NCBI RefSeq assembly: GCF_013185185.1
Contig: NZ_JAAZWE010000001.1
Span: 1,240,001 to 1,304,000 of the forward strand
Direction: 5' to 3'
DNA: 64,000 nucleotides
From: Saccharibacillus endophyticus
GTDB lineage: Bacteria; Bacillota; Bacilli; Paenibacillales; Paenibacillaceae
Within the stretch, counting starts at the first letter, position 1. Every line of letters begins with the position of its first letter. Shown piece by piece: positions 43,996 through 53,496 of this stretch. Both the position numbers and the translations under genes were made by a program. The notes under the pieces were generated by a model. It was not told where the DNA came from, made no database searches, and was given only the letters and a program-made list of their open reading frames with translations.

Positions 43996-44930
43996 CCGAC
44001 CCCTTTCTCCAAAGACTTTTTCAACTCCGTATAGAAACGTTCCGCGTTCGTATCATCGGGCAGTCCCGCTACTTGACCGTCGCCCAACTCCAGCACGATC
44101 CACGGACCTTTATTCGTTTTTGCGAAATCGATCGTGAAGAACCGGCTTTCAATCGATCGGATGATCTCTTGAAACTCGCCTAACACGGCGTTAAAAGCTG
44201 CATCTTCGCCCGCTTCCCAATAGGTGGATACGAAGATCGGATTGCCGTCCAGTACGAAAACTCGGATTTCCCGCGATAAGGGCATGCCGCTGAGCGGATG
44301 ACGAGATAGCGCTTCAAGTTCGGTAAAAGCGCGGAATACCAATCCTTCGTTCAATTGGCTGCCTTGCAGTTCCAGAAAGCGCCGCACCGTCTGCCGGACT
44401 TTGCTTTCGTCGGACGCATCCGGGATATAACAGGCTTCGTCCCATTCGTGCTTGCGCGATTTGACGTAGTCCTTGACGATGATCGGATGATTGTCGAAAA
44501 CGCGAACCGCTTCCGCCGCAAGGTTCTCTGCCGCGTCGATCGATACCGGCGTCGGCAGCGGGAACCACATCGACTTCGGCGTGACGTCTTCGATCTTGGG
44601 ATAAGATTCCGGCAAATAGTGGACATGACGATATTGCCCGGGTGTATGGATCAGACGCAGATTGCGGGTGAGCAAGGCTGCGTATAGGTTCTCGTATTCG
44701 TCAGGTCGCAGCATCCAGCCCCGGTACAGCGCAGATTGAGGTTCGGGACCGGGATGCAGGGCGACTCGTTTGAGCGCTTTTTGCGGATCGTTGTTCATTA
44801 AGAGTTCTTCCAGGTCGATGAGTCCGACGGCGAACCCTGCCTTTTCGGCGGAACGGTACTCTTCCATGTAGCTTTCGTCCGCTTCACGCAGATTCATCGG
44901 AGAAGAGGCGAATAGGACAGTAAAAGTCAT
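43992..44930 (-). CDS. ATP-grasp protein (DUF4343-like)
   Basis: About 312 residues. A Rossmann-like N-terminal region is followed by an ATP-grasp fold with PIIVKDYVKSRKHEWDEA, GLVFRAFTEL, EIRVFVLDGNPIF and WIVLELGDGQVAG (metal-ligand E and substrate region), the pattern of DUF4343 ATP-grasp proteins. It presumably ligates a carboxylate to an amine or thiol; the substrates are unknown. ATG at 44930 follows AAAGGAG by 8 nt. First gene of a chain with the glycine-zipper, beta-lactamase-like and helical proteins. Confidence 0.8.
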   Translation of the reverse strand: MTFTVLFASSPMNLREADESYMEEYRSAEKAGFAVGLIDLEELLMNNDPQKALKRVALHPGPEPQSALYRGWMLRPDEYENLYAALLTRNLRLIHTPGQYRHVHYLPESYPKIEDVTPKSMWFPLPTPVSIDAAENLAAEAVRVFDNHPIIVKDYVKSRKHEWDEACYIPDASDESKVRQTVRRFLELQGSQLNEGLVFRAFTELEALSRHPLSGMPLSREIRVFVLDGNPIFVSTYWEAGEDAAFNAVLGEFQEIIRSIESRFFTIDFAKTNKGPWIVLELGDGQVAGLPDDTNAERFYTELKKSLEKGVG

Positions 44931-45026
44931 ATCAGGTACTCCTTTCGAATATCGAATACCGGACACTCCCCGTCCGTCTTCTTTTGTTAATGGTAAAGTA
45001 ACGCGGGGCGGTTTGCAATTTTGCAC

Positions 45027-45356
45027 GGGGTTTGTCGGAGTCGGAGTTAGGTAGATCGGGAAGGAAAAGGTGCGAACGGGAAGCTTGCATAAAATTCCCG
45101 GGAGGTTCGCATTCTGCGCTGCGTAAAGGATTGAGGGGTTGGAATGCGTAATGTAACGTCTTGTTTTTCGTAAAGCGCCGGATGCAATCCGCGATAAACG
45201 TTAGAATCCATTCAGTCGTCAAAGAACGCGCAAAAAAGCGGACAACCTCTCCAGAAGGAAAATTTGTCCGCTCGCTTCGCGAATCATATGAGTCATTTTT
45301 TCGATTACGTAGACGAGTACTCAAAAAGCAAGCACGTTCAAAAACCTTCGCTTTAT
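45027..45356. other. Intergenic region with a family B repeat
   Basis: Holds the hairpin repeat at 45070-45111. The rest has no supported gene. Confidence 0.5.
45070..45111. repeat. Dispersed hairpin repeat, family B copy 2
   Basis: GTGCGAACGGGAAGCTTGCA, then TAAAATTCCCGGGAGGTTCG and CA. It matches the copy at 21541 in the stem and in the inner GAAGCT...CA..AAAT.CCCGGGAGG. Confidence 0.75.
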
Positions 45357-45689
45357 TCACGTCTTCTCAGTCCCCACATACACCTTTACGCTTTCCGCCC
45401 GGTCGCCTTTCAACGTCTTGAACGTCACCGAGACCGCAAAGCCCAGTACCTTATCGCCCCACCTGACTTCTCCGTTGGCCGCCCCCGCTTTTCCGTGGCT
45501 GATCGCCTGAAACACGACGATTTCGTCCGGCCTGGCATCAAACGATTCGCCGTAGATCCGGACCGGATAATCTTCGTCGGAAACCGAGGCGCCGGATTTA
45601 CCAAGCGCTGCCGCGACTTGGATTGCCAACTCTTCCACGAACGCGTTTTTCGGCGAATTGCCGCAGGTTCCGCTTCGAACAATCTTCAT
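45357..45689 (-). CDS. Small protein of unknown function
   Basis: 110 residues, predicted alpha/beta, starting MKIVRSGTCGNSPKNAF and ending SVKVYVGTEKT. ATG at 45689 has GAGGAGG 8 nt upstream. It follows the DUF4261 gene closely and may be co-transcribed. I do not recognise the family. The pattern 'IVVFQAISHGK..NGEVRWGDKVLGFAV' suggests a compact beta domain. Confidence 0.65.
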   Translation of the reverse strand: MKIVRSGTCGNSPKNAFVEELAIQVAAALGKSGASVSDEDYPVRIYGESFDARPDEIVVFQAISHGKAGAANGEVRWGDKVLGFAVSVTFKTLKGDRAESVKVYVGTEKT

Positions 45690-45718
45690 GCCGATTTCCT
45701 CCTCAAGTAGAAACGATC

Positions 45719-46594
45719 TCAAAATCCTTCGATCTTCACGGTCATCCCTTCAAGCGCCACGCCCGCCGACCGCACCAGCTTCAACTCCCGGCCCGCTCCA
45801 AAAGCTACCTCTTCCCCGCCCTGGAACCGGATATTCCGCGAGATCGCATAGTGCACCACCGAGAACGTCAGCTCGAAAATCTCGTTGCCCGAGCGCGGCG
45901 AATCCACCAGTTCGAACTCCTCCGAACCGAAGTCCGCCATGCCGTGCGTATACGCCGCTCCTCCGTGCGATCCGCCGTACAAGCCGACAAACACCCATAG
46001 ATTCACCGGCAGCTCCTGCTCTTTTAACAACTCCGCACTCGCCAAGTAATCTGCCCGGCTCACAAGCAGCGGCGCGGAGTAGACGGCAAGCGCATTCATT
46101 TCGCCGTCCAGCAAAGCCGCGATCGCCTGAGTCAGGAAGCGGTGTCCGCTCAGACCGTTCGGCGTGTTGCGCAGCGTCACGAGCAGCTGCGCGGCATAGC
46201 CCGTAATCTCCTGCTCCGCCTGCGGCCACAGTTGATTGTACTTCGCGTTCTCTTCGGCCTCGCTATTCGGCAGGGGTGCGGGTATGTACTCGGCCGTAAC
46301 CGTCATGCCCCGATAATGCGCGATCAGCTGTCCGTCATGCAAGCCGCCTTCCGCTTCCGCGCCTTGAATCCGCAGTTTCTGAATCACGCCTTCGAGCTGC
46401 GGCGGCTGCAACGTTTTCAGCAAAACATGACGATTTAACGTAACCGTGTCCGGTCGATGTTCCGGAATCACGCTCCAAGCGGCATTTTCCCTGCTCGAAC
46501 GCGGCTCCCGATCCGAAACTCTCGAAGTCTCTTGTCCCGTGGTGTCCTCGTCTTCTTCCGTCAACTTTTTAAACCATTTCGTGAAAAAACTCAT
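45719..46594 (-). CDS. DUF4261 domain-containing protein
   Basis: A 291-residue protein. After a polar N-terminal 50 residues comes a domain with YAAQLLVTLRN, an NLWVFVGLYG segment, YTHGMADFGSEEFELVDSPR and VVHYAI. This is characteristic of DUF4261. Such proteins are widespread and uncharacterised; some sit in immunity or polymorphic-toxin contexts. AAGGAG precedes the ATG. Confidence 0.8.
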   Translation of the reverse strand: MSFFTKWFKKLTEEDEDTTGQETSRVSDREPRSSRENAAWSVIPEHRPDTVTLNRHVLLKTLQPPQLEGVIQKLRIQGAEAEGGLHDGQLIAHYRGMTVTAEYIPAPLPNSEAEENAKYNQLWPQAEQEITGYAAQLLVTLRNTPNGLSGHRFLTQAIAALLDGEMNALAVYSAPLLVSRADYLASAELLKEQELPVNLWVFVGLYGGSHGGAAYTHGMADFGSEEFELVDSPRSGNEIFELTFSVVHYAISRNIRFQGGEEVAFGAGRELKLVRSAGVALEGMTVKIEGF

Positions 46595-46619
46595 CGTTGT
46601 TCTGGCTCCTTCCGTTTTC

Positions 46620-46665
46620 CGATGAACAACGGACGTCCGGGCAATCCGGACATCCGCGCCGTTTT
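46620..46665 (-). terminator. Terminator-like hairpin after the esterase gene
   Basis: GGATGTCCGG and CCGGACGTCC pair across ATTGC on the minus strand, just after the esterase stop codon. Confidence 0.6.
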
Positions 46666-46678
46666 TCCGGAATTCGTT

Positions 46679-47431
46679 TTACAATAAATCCTGCATATAA
46701 TATCGAATTTGCTTTCTCCACCAGTGCCAATCGTGATGCACGTCGTAGCCCCAAAAATCGAGCCGCGCCGGAATCGCTTTATTGTACAGCACTTCGCCGA
46801 GCCGCGCCGTCTCTTCCCGCATTTCGTCTTCCCATTCTCCCTGCCCGCAGCAGATCACGATCCGGCTATGACGATACTGCTCCAATCTCCATTCGTCCGT
46901 CATCCCCGGCAAATAGTCGAGCGGCGAGTTGTAGTAGACCGCGCCTTCCCGATATCCCCCGAAAAAGTGATTGACGGAGTATACCCCGCTAAGCGCAAGC
47001 AGCGTATCGAAGAACTGAGGATGCCGGAAAAAGAAATTCGCGCTGTAGTAAGCCCCCATCGAACAGCCGCTGATCAGGATCTTTTGCTCGTCGCCGCCGT
47101 TGTTTTGCCGGCTTTCCCGCAAAATGCCCGGAATCAGCTCATGCACGATATACGCGTCGTACTGCTCGTGCCGGCCGATCCGGTCCTGAATATTCCAATG
47201 CGGCGAGAAGAACGTCTCTTCATCCAGCGTATCGCACGCCCATACTTGCAATTTCCCCGCGTCGATCCATTCGGCCAGTTCGTCGATCATGCCCGAATCT
47301 TCATATTGATAAAAGCGTCCGAGCGACGTGGGGAACACCAGCATCGGTTTGCCCCGGTCGCCGTACACTTTATATTCCATGTCGCGGCCGAGCGCCGGAC
47401 TGTATTCTTTTCGATATTGCACGTTAACCAT
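46679..47431 (-). CDS. Alpha/beta-hydrolase esterase
   Basis: A 250-residue esterase of the EstA/antigen-85-like superfamily. The nucleophile elbow is SGCSMGAYYS (Ser near 125) and the catalytic His is probably in the C-terminal YDVHHDWHWWRKQ. It is predicted cytoplasmic. The gene follows the ATP-grasp ligase gene by about 50 bp on the same strand, so the two may act in one pathway. Confidence 0.88.
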   Translation of the reverse strand: MVNVQYRKEYSPALGRDMEYKVYGDRGKPMLVFPTSLGRFYQYEDSGMIDELAEWIDAGKLQVWACDTLDEETFFSPHWNIQDRIGRHEQYDAYIVHELIPGILRESRQNNGGDEQKILISGCSMGAYYSANFFFRHPQFFDTLLALSGVYSVNHFFGGYREGAVYYNSPLDYLPGMTDEWRLEQYRHSRIVICCGQGEWEDEMREETARLGEVLYNKAIPARLDFWGYDVHHDWHWWRKQIRYYMQDLL

Positions 47432-47480
47432 AGTCCACCGCCCCGACCTTTCTTTTCACCTCATATTAAAGTGAGACAAA

Positions 47481-48644
47481 CTATTCGGCTTGAATATAAT
47501 CCGCGATCTCTCGCACCCGGTCCAGCGAATCCGCCCGGAACTGATACGCCCGATTGCCGCTGGCCCGGCTGAAGATCGCGTCGATCTCGTCGTAACGGAC
47601 TACGGCATCGCCCAGCTCGCGCAAAATCTCTTCGTGGCTATGCACGTAATGCTTGCGGTCTTTGCGGCTCGCATATCCGGTAAAGTAACGGCCTTCCGGC
47701 GGCGCGCCGCTTCCTCCGTGCACGACCGTTCTCGCCCACAGCGAATACACGTCCGTCTCGTACGAATAGTTGATCGCATCCGTCATCCACGCGCCCGGAG
47801 GCCGCATGTTGACTTCAAGCGCGATCAGGCGGCCGTTTTTGTTGGATTTGAACAGCTCGATATGGAAGAAGCGTTCCCGAATTCCGAAAGCCTCCAAAAT
47901 GCTCCGTCCCGCCTTCTCCACTTCGGGATCGACGTTTTTCAAACAAAAATAACGCAAATGATCATCGTCGCTGACCACTTTCATGATGCTCTGCTCGAAC
48001 CGGTGGCTGGCCTGGAAACGCACGATGCCTTCATGGTCGATAATCCCGTCGTACGTCAAAATGATCCCGTCGATGAACTCTTCCATAATAAACGCCGTAT
48101 CGTCGGGCCGCGTATGCAGGAAATAATCCAGCTCCTCCTGATCGCTCAGCTTGTACGTATGGCTCGCGCCCGATCCCAGATCCGGCTTGACCACGACGGG
48201 AAATCCGTTTTCCGCGATAAAAGCCGCCGCGCTGATCCGATCTGGATTTTTCAAAAAACGAACCGTGTCCACGCCGCTTTTGCGGAAAAAGTCTTTCATC
48301 TTCGATTTCTGTTTTAAGTTATCGACAAAGTCGGCTTTGGTGCCGTCGATATTGAAGTCCGTGCGCATCTGCGCGTCGCTCTCCAGCCAGTATTCGTTCA
48401 TGGACTCGAAGCGGTCGATTTTGCCGTATTTATGGGTAAAGTAGCCTACCGCACGCAGCGTCTCGTCCTGATTTTCCATATTGTCGACGCGGTAATATTC
48501 CTTAAGCGCGCCGCGCAGCCGTTCAGGCAGGTCGTCATAAGCGGCGTCGCCGATGCCCAGCACCGTCGCGCCCTCCTCGTGCAGCCGAATCGCGAACTCG
48601 CCGCTGCTGCCGGGAAAGTGGGGAGAGAAAAACACAAAGTTCAT
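47481..48644 (-). CDS. ATP-grasp ligase, carbamoyl-phosphate-synthase-like
   Basis: A 387-residue protein. Rossmann N-terminal domain (NFVFFSPHFPGSSGEFA), then an ATP-grasp core: FPVVVKPDLGSGASHTYKL (P-loop-like glycine-rich loop), FIMEEFIDGIILTYDG and IALEVNMRPPGAWM with Mg2+-binding E and N. Related enzymes join a carboxylic acid to an amine (BtrJ or L-amino-acid ligase type). The substrate is unknown. A terminator for the upstream region lies at 48731. Confidence 0.88.
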   Translation of the reverse strand: MNFVFFSPHFPGSSGEFAIRLHEEGATVLGIGDAAYDDLPERLRGALKEYYRVDNMENQDETLRAVGYFTHKYGKIDRFESMNEYWLESDAQMRTDFNIDGTKADFVDNLKQKSKMKDFFRKSGVDTVRFLKNPDRISAAAFIAENGFPVVVKPDLGSGASHTYKLSDQEELDYFLHTRPDDTAFIMEEFIDGIILTYDGIIDHEGIVRFQASHRFEQSIMKVVSDDDHLRYFCLKNVDPEVEKAGRSILEAFGIRERFFHIELFKSNKNGRLIALEVNMRPPGAWMTDAINYSYETDVYSLWARTVVHGGSGAPPEGRYFTGYASRKDRKHYVHSHEEILRELGDAVVRYDEIDAIFSRASGNRAYQFRADSLDRVREIADYIQAE

Positions 48645-48730
48645 GATCGGACCGCCTCCATCGCAAGATTGTACCTAATTTATCAGTCTACGGGGTTTTC
48701 GTCAATTTACCGAGATTCTTTCGCTTATGT

Positions 48731-48760
48731 AAAAACGCCGCCGGACACCTGCCCGGCGGC
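48731..48760. terminator. Terminator-like hairpin
   Basis: CGCCGCCGG pairs with CCGGCGGCG around ACACCTG, between the GNAT gene and the ATP-grasp gene. Confidence 0.6.
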
Positions 48761-48843
48761 GAATTCGTTGCCTTGTAGGGCAACCTGAACGGGGATGCAC
48801 GGTTGCGTCGGCTTTTGCGCCTCCGCCCCCGATCAAGCCCGCT

Positions 48844-49704
48844 TTATAATCTTTTTTCCAAACGGATGATCGATTTGATCTTCGCCGCATGCGGCGCAAA
48901 CTTTCGCTCGGCCAATCGCAGCATCGTCTGGTTGTCTCCGGAGATGCTCATCATATGATAAGCGAAACGGTCCAGCAGCCGATGCTTGCGGTTCAGCTCG
49001 GCGAACAAAGCCATGCCGTTTCCCCGAATCCGGAACTCGGTTTCGACATGCATGGAGCGAAGCAGCAGCAGGTTCGAAGCCAACTGCTGGACTCCGAGCC
49101 ACCCGGCAACCCTGCCGTCGATCTTCAGCATCGTGCTGAATTCCGGGTGCAGCATCCGCTCTTCTTCGAACGGATGCAGATCCGGCGGAAGCGAAGCGGC
49201 GATCCGCTGCAGTTCTTCGCGTTCTTCCGGAGCAGCCGACAACAGCGGCTTCAATTCGCAGCCTGCCGGCAGTCGGAACCGCTCCAGCCAAGATTCTTCC
49301 TGCGCGCTGGCCGAACGGAACGTATAGCTCCTGACTTGAAGCTTTTCCGACGCGTAGCCGCGTTTGATCAGAAAATCTCTTTCCGGGCAGGGTTCTCCTT
49401 TGCGCATCGTCAGCGTAACGCGGACCGTGCGGCAGCCTGCTTCGATCAGTTGACGTTCGGCTTCCAGCAGTAAACGGCTTCCGATTCCCAAATTGCGAAA
49501 AATTTCGGGAACATCAAGCACGCTGATACTGCCCGTTCCGGAACGCGGATGTGCAATGGCGAGCGCCGTGCCCGCAAACACCCCGTCCACTTCCGCCGTC
49601 AATCCGATCGAACCCGGAGGAAGCGGATCGGGCAAACCTGGCAAATAGGCTTTGAAATTTTCGGCTTTGGCCGGTCTTACTCGGATCGAAACGATTGCCC
49701 TCAC
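48844..49704 (-). CDS. Tandem GNAT acetyltransferase
   Basis: 286 residues with two GNAT-like halves. The first has IFRNLGIGSRLLLEAERQL (acetyl-CoA loop R/Q-x-x-G-x-G/A) near 70-90; the second has ETEFRIRGNGMALFAELNRK near 215-235. The GNAT superfamily transfers acetyl groups from acetyl-CoA to amines. The start is uncertain: GTG at 49704 lies inside the only GGAAGG-like site. Confidence 0.8.
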   Translation of the reverse strand: MRAIVSIRVRPAKAENFKAYLPGLPDPLPPGSIGLTAEVDGVFAGTALAIAHPRSGTGSISVLDVPEIFRNLGIGSRLLLEAERQLIEAGCRTVRVTLTMRKGEPCPERDFLIKRGYASEKLQVRSYTFRSASAQEESWLERFRLPAGCELKPLLSAAPEEREELQRIAASLPPDLHPFEEERMLHPEFSTMLKIDGRVAGWLGVQQLASNLLLLRSMHVETEFRIRGNGMALFAELNRKHRLLDRFAYHMMSISGDNQTMLRLAERKFAPHAAKIKSIIRLEKRL

Positions 49705-50364
49705 CTTCCGTTCTGACGCGGACCTTGTATCGGATCCACGTGCTTATGTGATTCTTGATGTCGGCTTATGCATTTGGGCACTGTCGCCAAGCGTTAAAAT
49801 GAAAAGAAATCCGTTCCTTATTCAGCATTTACAGGTTCTTCCGGGTTGGAAGCGTTCCACTCATGGCTGTTCGTTAATTGTGCAGCTTGAGCAGAGAGGA
49901 CTAGCAATGGCACTAACCGCGATTGCCGAAGCGGCAGCACTTTGGGAAGGGAAGAAATTCGAGGCAAACTTTTTTATCGATGGCTTTTTACAACCGTGCC
50001 TTTTGCAGGCAAATGTGCTAATGTTGGTGCCTTAATAATAATTTAAATTCAAACAAAATCAATAGCATTTATCTAGGAATTGAAAATTTAAAATTCCTGC
50101 AGAAAATGCAAAGTAATCGAAACGTTTAAATCTCCATTCGTATCCTCATAAACCCTTTATTATCCAGCTTTTTTACGCATGCGCGTTTAAACGACTTCTT
50201 TGAATTTTCCGTCTATTTTTTCGCTATATTCTCAAGAAAAAAGCAGGCGCTCCGCCCTTCGAAATCGTCTAATTATTCCATAAAATATTGAATTAGGTAA
50301 AATCACTTTCAACTTGTTCAAGATGTTGGTTTGAATTCGCCGCTTTGATCTTTGCTTTTCGATC
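49705..50364. other. AT-rich intergenic region
   Basis: About 660 bp, clearly AT-richer than the flanks. A 42-codon plus-strand frame (49906-50034) is preceded by an AGAGG-like site but has no recognisable features. No RNA gene or repeat was identified. The composition suggests decayed or transferred sequence next to the broken gene at 50365. Confidence 0.5.
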
Positions 50365-50851
50365 TTAACGGCTCGTGTACCCCGTATCCGCATGCAGCGT
50401 CATCCCGTCACGTACGAAGACATATCCAAAGCCAACCATAGATTTGCCTGCGCCACTTCCTCCGGCTGCTTCGATCTCCGCTACGGCGACATGTCCTTTT
50501 TCCTCGCTCATGCCCGCAACGACGACTTTGGCCTTTGCCTTCGCAGGCTTTCCAAAAACGCGTATACCAAAGCGCATCCTTGATCGCTTCTCCTCCGACG
50601 ACCGTTATATCGGCTCTCGTAACCGTTACCGCGGCGTTTTCGGCGAACTTAATCTGCTGATCGAGGAATTCGATACGCTCCATCTTCAGCCCTGATCGGT
50701 AGGCTCCGATATCCATTTCTTTCGTCACGATTCTTCCCGGATGCGACAGAAAAACCAAATCGTCCGCGACCAGCGCATCCAGCGACTCCACGTCGCCCGT
50801 CAGCATGGCTTCTCTCAGTCCGGACTCCCGTTCTTCGATCACCGTTTGCAA
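50365..50851 (-). pseudogene. NTF2-like/DUF4440 gene broken by a frameshift
   Basis: From 50851 the frame reads as the start of a DUF4440 protein (SGLREAMLTGDVESLDALVA, FLSHPGRIVTKEMDIGAYRS, VTVTRADITVVGG, ALWYTRFWK). It then shifts near 50550-50575 and continues in another frame (GKPAKAKAKVVVAGMSEE). Normal family members end in a VAGHVS-like segment, so the shift damaged the gene and the tail has drifted. Confidence 0.7.
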
Positions 50852-50975
50852 AATTTCTCTTCCATTTTAACCCTTCGAACTCTTCTCCCGCAAAACGTCC
50901 TCCGGCCGAACAAAGCGGTAACGGAGAAGAGGGCAAGTCGCGTCATTCATGCTCCCCGCCCTCTTTGAGCCTGCC

Positions 50976-52589
50976 TCAAACCAACGGCAGCACCAGCGTA
51001 AACGTGCTGCCTCCGCCCGGAACGCTGCAAAGCTCCAGCGTTCCTTCATGCGCTTCCGCGATCGCCAGCGAGATCGCAAGCCCTAACCCCGCACCGCCGC
51101 TTCGTCGCGAACGCGACTCGTCTCCGCGATAAAACCGTTCAAACACTTTCCGCTGCAATTCGGGCGGAATCCCCGGTCCGTTATCGCTCACATCGATCAG
51201 CACCTGCTCCCCGCGCAAACGAATCGCAAGCGAAATTTCTCCCTGTTTCGAATCGGTATGCTGCACGGCATTGCCGAACAAGTTCAATACGACCTGCTTC
51301 AGCTTATCCGGATCGCCGGATACGCTGATATCCGGTCCTGCTTGCATATCCAGCAGAACATGCCGCTCTCCGGCCAACATGCGCAAATGAGACTCCAGCT
51401 CACGAAGCAGCTTCTCCGGCGAAACGGCCGCAAGCCGTAATTCCGGCCTGCGATCCAGCTTCACCAACACCAGCAAATCTTCGACCAGCTTGGTCATCCG
51501 CTCCGATTCTCCATGCATGCTGCGAAGCGCGGAGCGCAATTGCTCCTCGCTGATCCGGCTTCCCCGCAGCAGCACTTCCAAAAAACCGCGAATCGAGGTC
51601 AACGGCGTCCGCAGTTCATGCGACGCGTCCGCAATGAATTGCCGCATCCGTTCCTGCGATTCCTTTTCCGCGGCGAACGCTTCTTCCAAACGTTCCAACA
51701 TCCCGTTGAAAGACAACGCCAACCGATCAATCTCCGCTTGTCCCTGTTCGACGGGAAATCGTTCGTCAAGCCGTCCCGCATCGATGACTTTAACCGTCTC
51801 TACCATACGGGATAACGGCGAAAGCGATCTGCGCAGCACCGGACGGTACAGCGTAAATCCGCCGGCCAGCGCCAGCATGGACAACCCCGCGAAGATCGCC
51901 AATTGACGCCACAGTATCGCAGTCAGCGGTCCGGTCGGAATCCCGATCTGAAGCATGGGCATTCCGCCGCTGCCAAAACCGCCTGCCGGGCGAAGCACGA
52001 CAAGCTGCTCCGTTCCGTCCATATCGGACGCCAGCACATAATTCACTTTACGCCCGGGCTGCAAAAGCTTTTCGCGCAGCAAGTTATAGTCCTCTTCGCT
52101 TAATAAAGGAGCCGGAACCCCATATTTCGCGTTCAGATCATCGACCTCGCCTGTCGGATTGATCGCGGCCAGCGACAGCCCGCCCAGCAAAAACTCCCGC
52201 CGATCGGGCGTCGGTTCATCCGAAGCTTCGTCGGGTTCGTAGCCGCTTCCGTCCTCCGCATTTCCGCTCTCGTAAAAATCTCCTTCTCTGGACTGCAACG
52301 GAGCCGAACGCTGCGGAAGCGCGTGCGCCGCATCCGACTCGTTCGCTGCCGGTTCACGGCCTTTCTGCACGTCCGAGCGCCATTCTTCGATCAGGAACGG
52401 AGGAATCGAACGAAACTGGGCTTCGAGCGTCTCTGCCTGATTTTGATACAAAAAGCCGCGCATCAGAAAATATTGAAACCCTCCGATCAACAGCAGCAGC
52501 ACCGCCAACACAAATAACGAACGCGCCAAGAGTTGGGCATAGAGCGTTTTTTGCGCGGGCTTTTTTTGCGCTTTTCCATCCGCGTTCAT
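50976..52589 (-). CDS. Sensor histidine kinase of an OmpR-type two-component system
   Basis: A 537-residue protein. TM1 (about 20-42), an extracytoplasmic segment with an acidic/Glu-rich insert (about 95-130), TM2 (about 233-255), HAMP, DHp with phospho-His in DASHELRTPLTSIRG (about 320) and an HATPase with NLFGNAVQH, DNGPGIPP and GGAGLGLAIS. The start codon overlaps the stop of the response regulator gene (ATGA), so the two are coupled. Neighbouring targets are likely the divergent glycosyltransferase genes. Confidence 0.93.
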   Translation of the reverse strand: MNADGKAQKKPAQKTLYAQLLARSLFVLAVLLLLIGGFQYFLMRGFLYQNQAETLEAQFRSIPPFLIEEWRSDVQKGREPAANESDAAHALPQRSAPLQSREGDFYESGNAEDGSGYEPDEASDEPTPDRREFLLGGLSLAAINPTGEVDDLNAKYGVPAPLLSEEDYNLLREKLLQPGRKVNYVLASDMDGTEQLVVLRPAGGFGSGGMPMLQIGIPTGPLTAILWRQLAIFAGLSMLALAGGFTLYRPVLRRSLSPLSRMVETVKVIDAGRLDERFPVEQGQAEIDRLALSFNGMLERLEEAFAAEKESQERMRQFIADASHELRTPLTSIRGFLEVLLRGSRISEEQLRSALRSMHGESERMTKLVEDLLVLVKLDRRPELRLAAVSPEKLLRELESHLRMLAGERHVLLDMQAGPDISVSGDPDKLKQVVLNLFGNAVQHTDSKQGEISLAIRLRGEQVLIDVSDNGPGIPPELQRKVFERFYRGDESRSRRSGGAGLGLAISLAIAEAHEGTLELCSVPGGGSTFTLVLPLV

Positions 52590-53272
52590 GACAGATCCAT
52601 CCGGTAACCGGCGCCGCGCAGCGTACGGATTAGCCGATGTTCTTTGTCCCCCAACTTATCGCGCAGGGAGCGGATATATACCTCCACGATGTTCTCCTCG
52701 CCGCCGAACTGATAACCCCAGACGCTGTCGAGAATCTTGGTTTTGCTGAGTACGATGCCGTGATTGAGCACCAGGAATTTCAGCAGTCCGTACTCGGTCG
52801 GCGACAATGCCAGAGCCTCGGTCCGATACAAAATCTCTCCGCGCCGCTCGTCGATCCGAAACGGCCCGATTTCTACTCCTCCGAGCAGATTCGGAAACTG
52901 ATTGCGCAGTCTGGCCTGAATCCGCGCAAGCAATTCCTCGAAGCTGAACGGCTTCACCACGTAATCGTCAGCGCCGAGCGTAAGTCCCGTCACCCGATCG
53001 TCCACAGCATCTTTGGCGCTGAGCATGATGACCGCCACGTTTTCCCCGCCTTTTTTCAACTTTCGACAAACATCGAATCCGTTCATTTCCGGCATCATGA
53101 TATCCAAAATGACGATATGCGGCCGAAACTCTTCGGCTTTGCGAAGCGCCTCTGCTCCGTTTTCCGCCGTGCATACTTCATAACCTTCTCCTGCCAGCCC
53201 CAGCTCCAGAAACTGCAAAATATTCGGCTCGTCGTCGGCCAATAGAATTTTGACGCCTTTTTCGCCCGTCAA
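52586..53272 (-). CDS. OmpR-family response regulator
   Basis: About 228 residues. Receiver with phospho-Asp in VILDIMMPEMNGFDVC, Lys in the KPFSFEELLARIQA segment, and a C-terminal winged helix ending VWGYQFGGEENIVEVYIRSLR. TTG at 53272 has GGAGGAGAT about 6 nt upstream and lies just before the receiver, so it is preferred over the ATG at 53326. Four TTTCAG-like repeats with 11-bp spacing lie in the divergent promoter region at 53346-53384. Confidence 0.92.
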   Translation of the reverse strand: MTGEKGVKILLADDEPNILQFLELGLAGEGYEVCTAENGAEALRKAEEFRPHIVILDIMMPEMNGFDVCRKLKKGGENVAVIMLSAKDAVDDRVTGLTLGADDYVVKPFSFEELLARIQARLRNQFPNLLGGVEIGPFRIDERRGEILYRTEALALSPTEYGLLKFLVLNHGIVLSKTKILDSVWGYQFGGEENIVEVYIRSLRDKLGDKEHRLIRTLRGAGYRMDLS

Positions 53273-53345
53273 AAGATCTCCTCCGTTTCGGTCCGGGCCG
53301 TTGCCCGGATCATTTCTATCGCCCATTATGCCTTATGCCACCGGC

Positions 53346-53384
53346 TTTCAGCAAACATTCAGTTGGTTCTCAGGATGATTTCAG
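53346..53384. promoter_or_regulatory. Four direct repeats at 11-bp spacing (response-regulator box)
   Basis: TTTCAG, ATTCAG, TCTCAG and TTTCAG start at 53346, 53357, 53368 and 53379, exactly 11 bp apart. This is how OmpR/PhoB-type regulators bind as tandem dimers. The site lies between the regulator gene and the divergent ykcB-like gene. Confidence 0.75.
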
Positions 53385-53496
53385 GTAGAGCCGTCACAAT
53401 GGGAAGCAACAAGGCCCGCAGCCGGAGACTCCGCGCAGACGATGCGTTTTTTCGCATCCTGCGGCTTTAACCCCATCTAAGGAGTGACCTGACTCA

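Noticed and set aside
45161-45421. Small plus-strand frame after the family B repeat
   Set aside because: It overlaps the end of the minus-strand gene at 45357 and lacks a start signal.
49652-50035. Plus-strand 127-codon frame overlapping the GNAT start
   Set aside because: Its first part overlaps a supported gene. The remaining 42 codons have a possible start at 49906 but no recognisable feature, so it is mentioned only within the intergenic entry.
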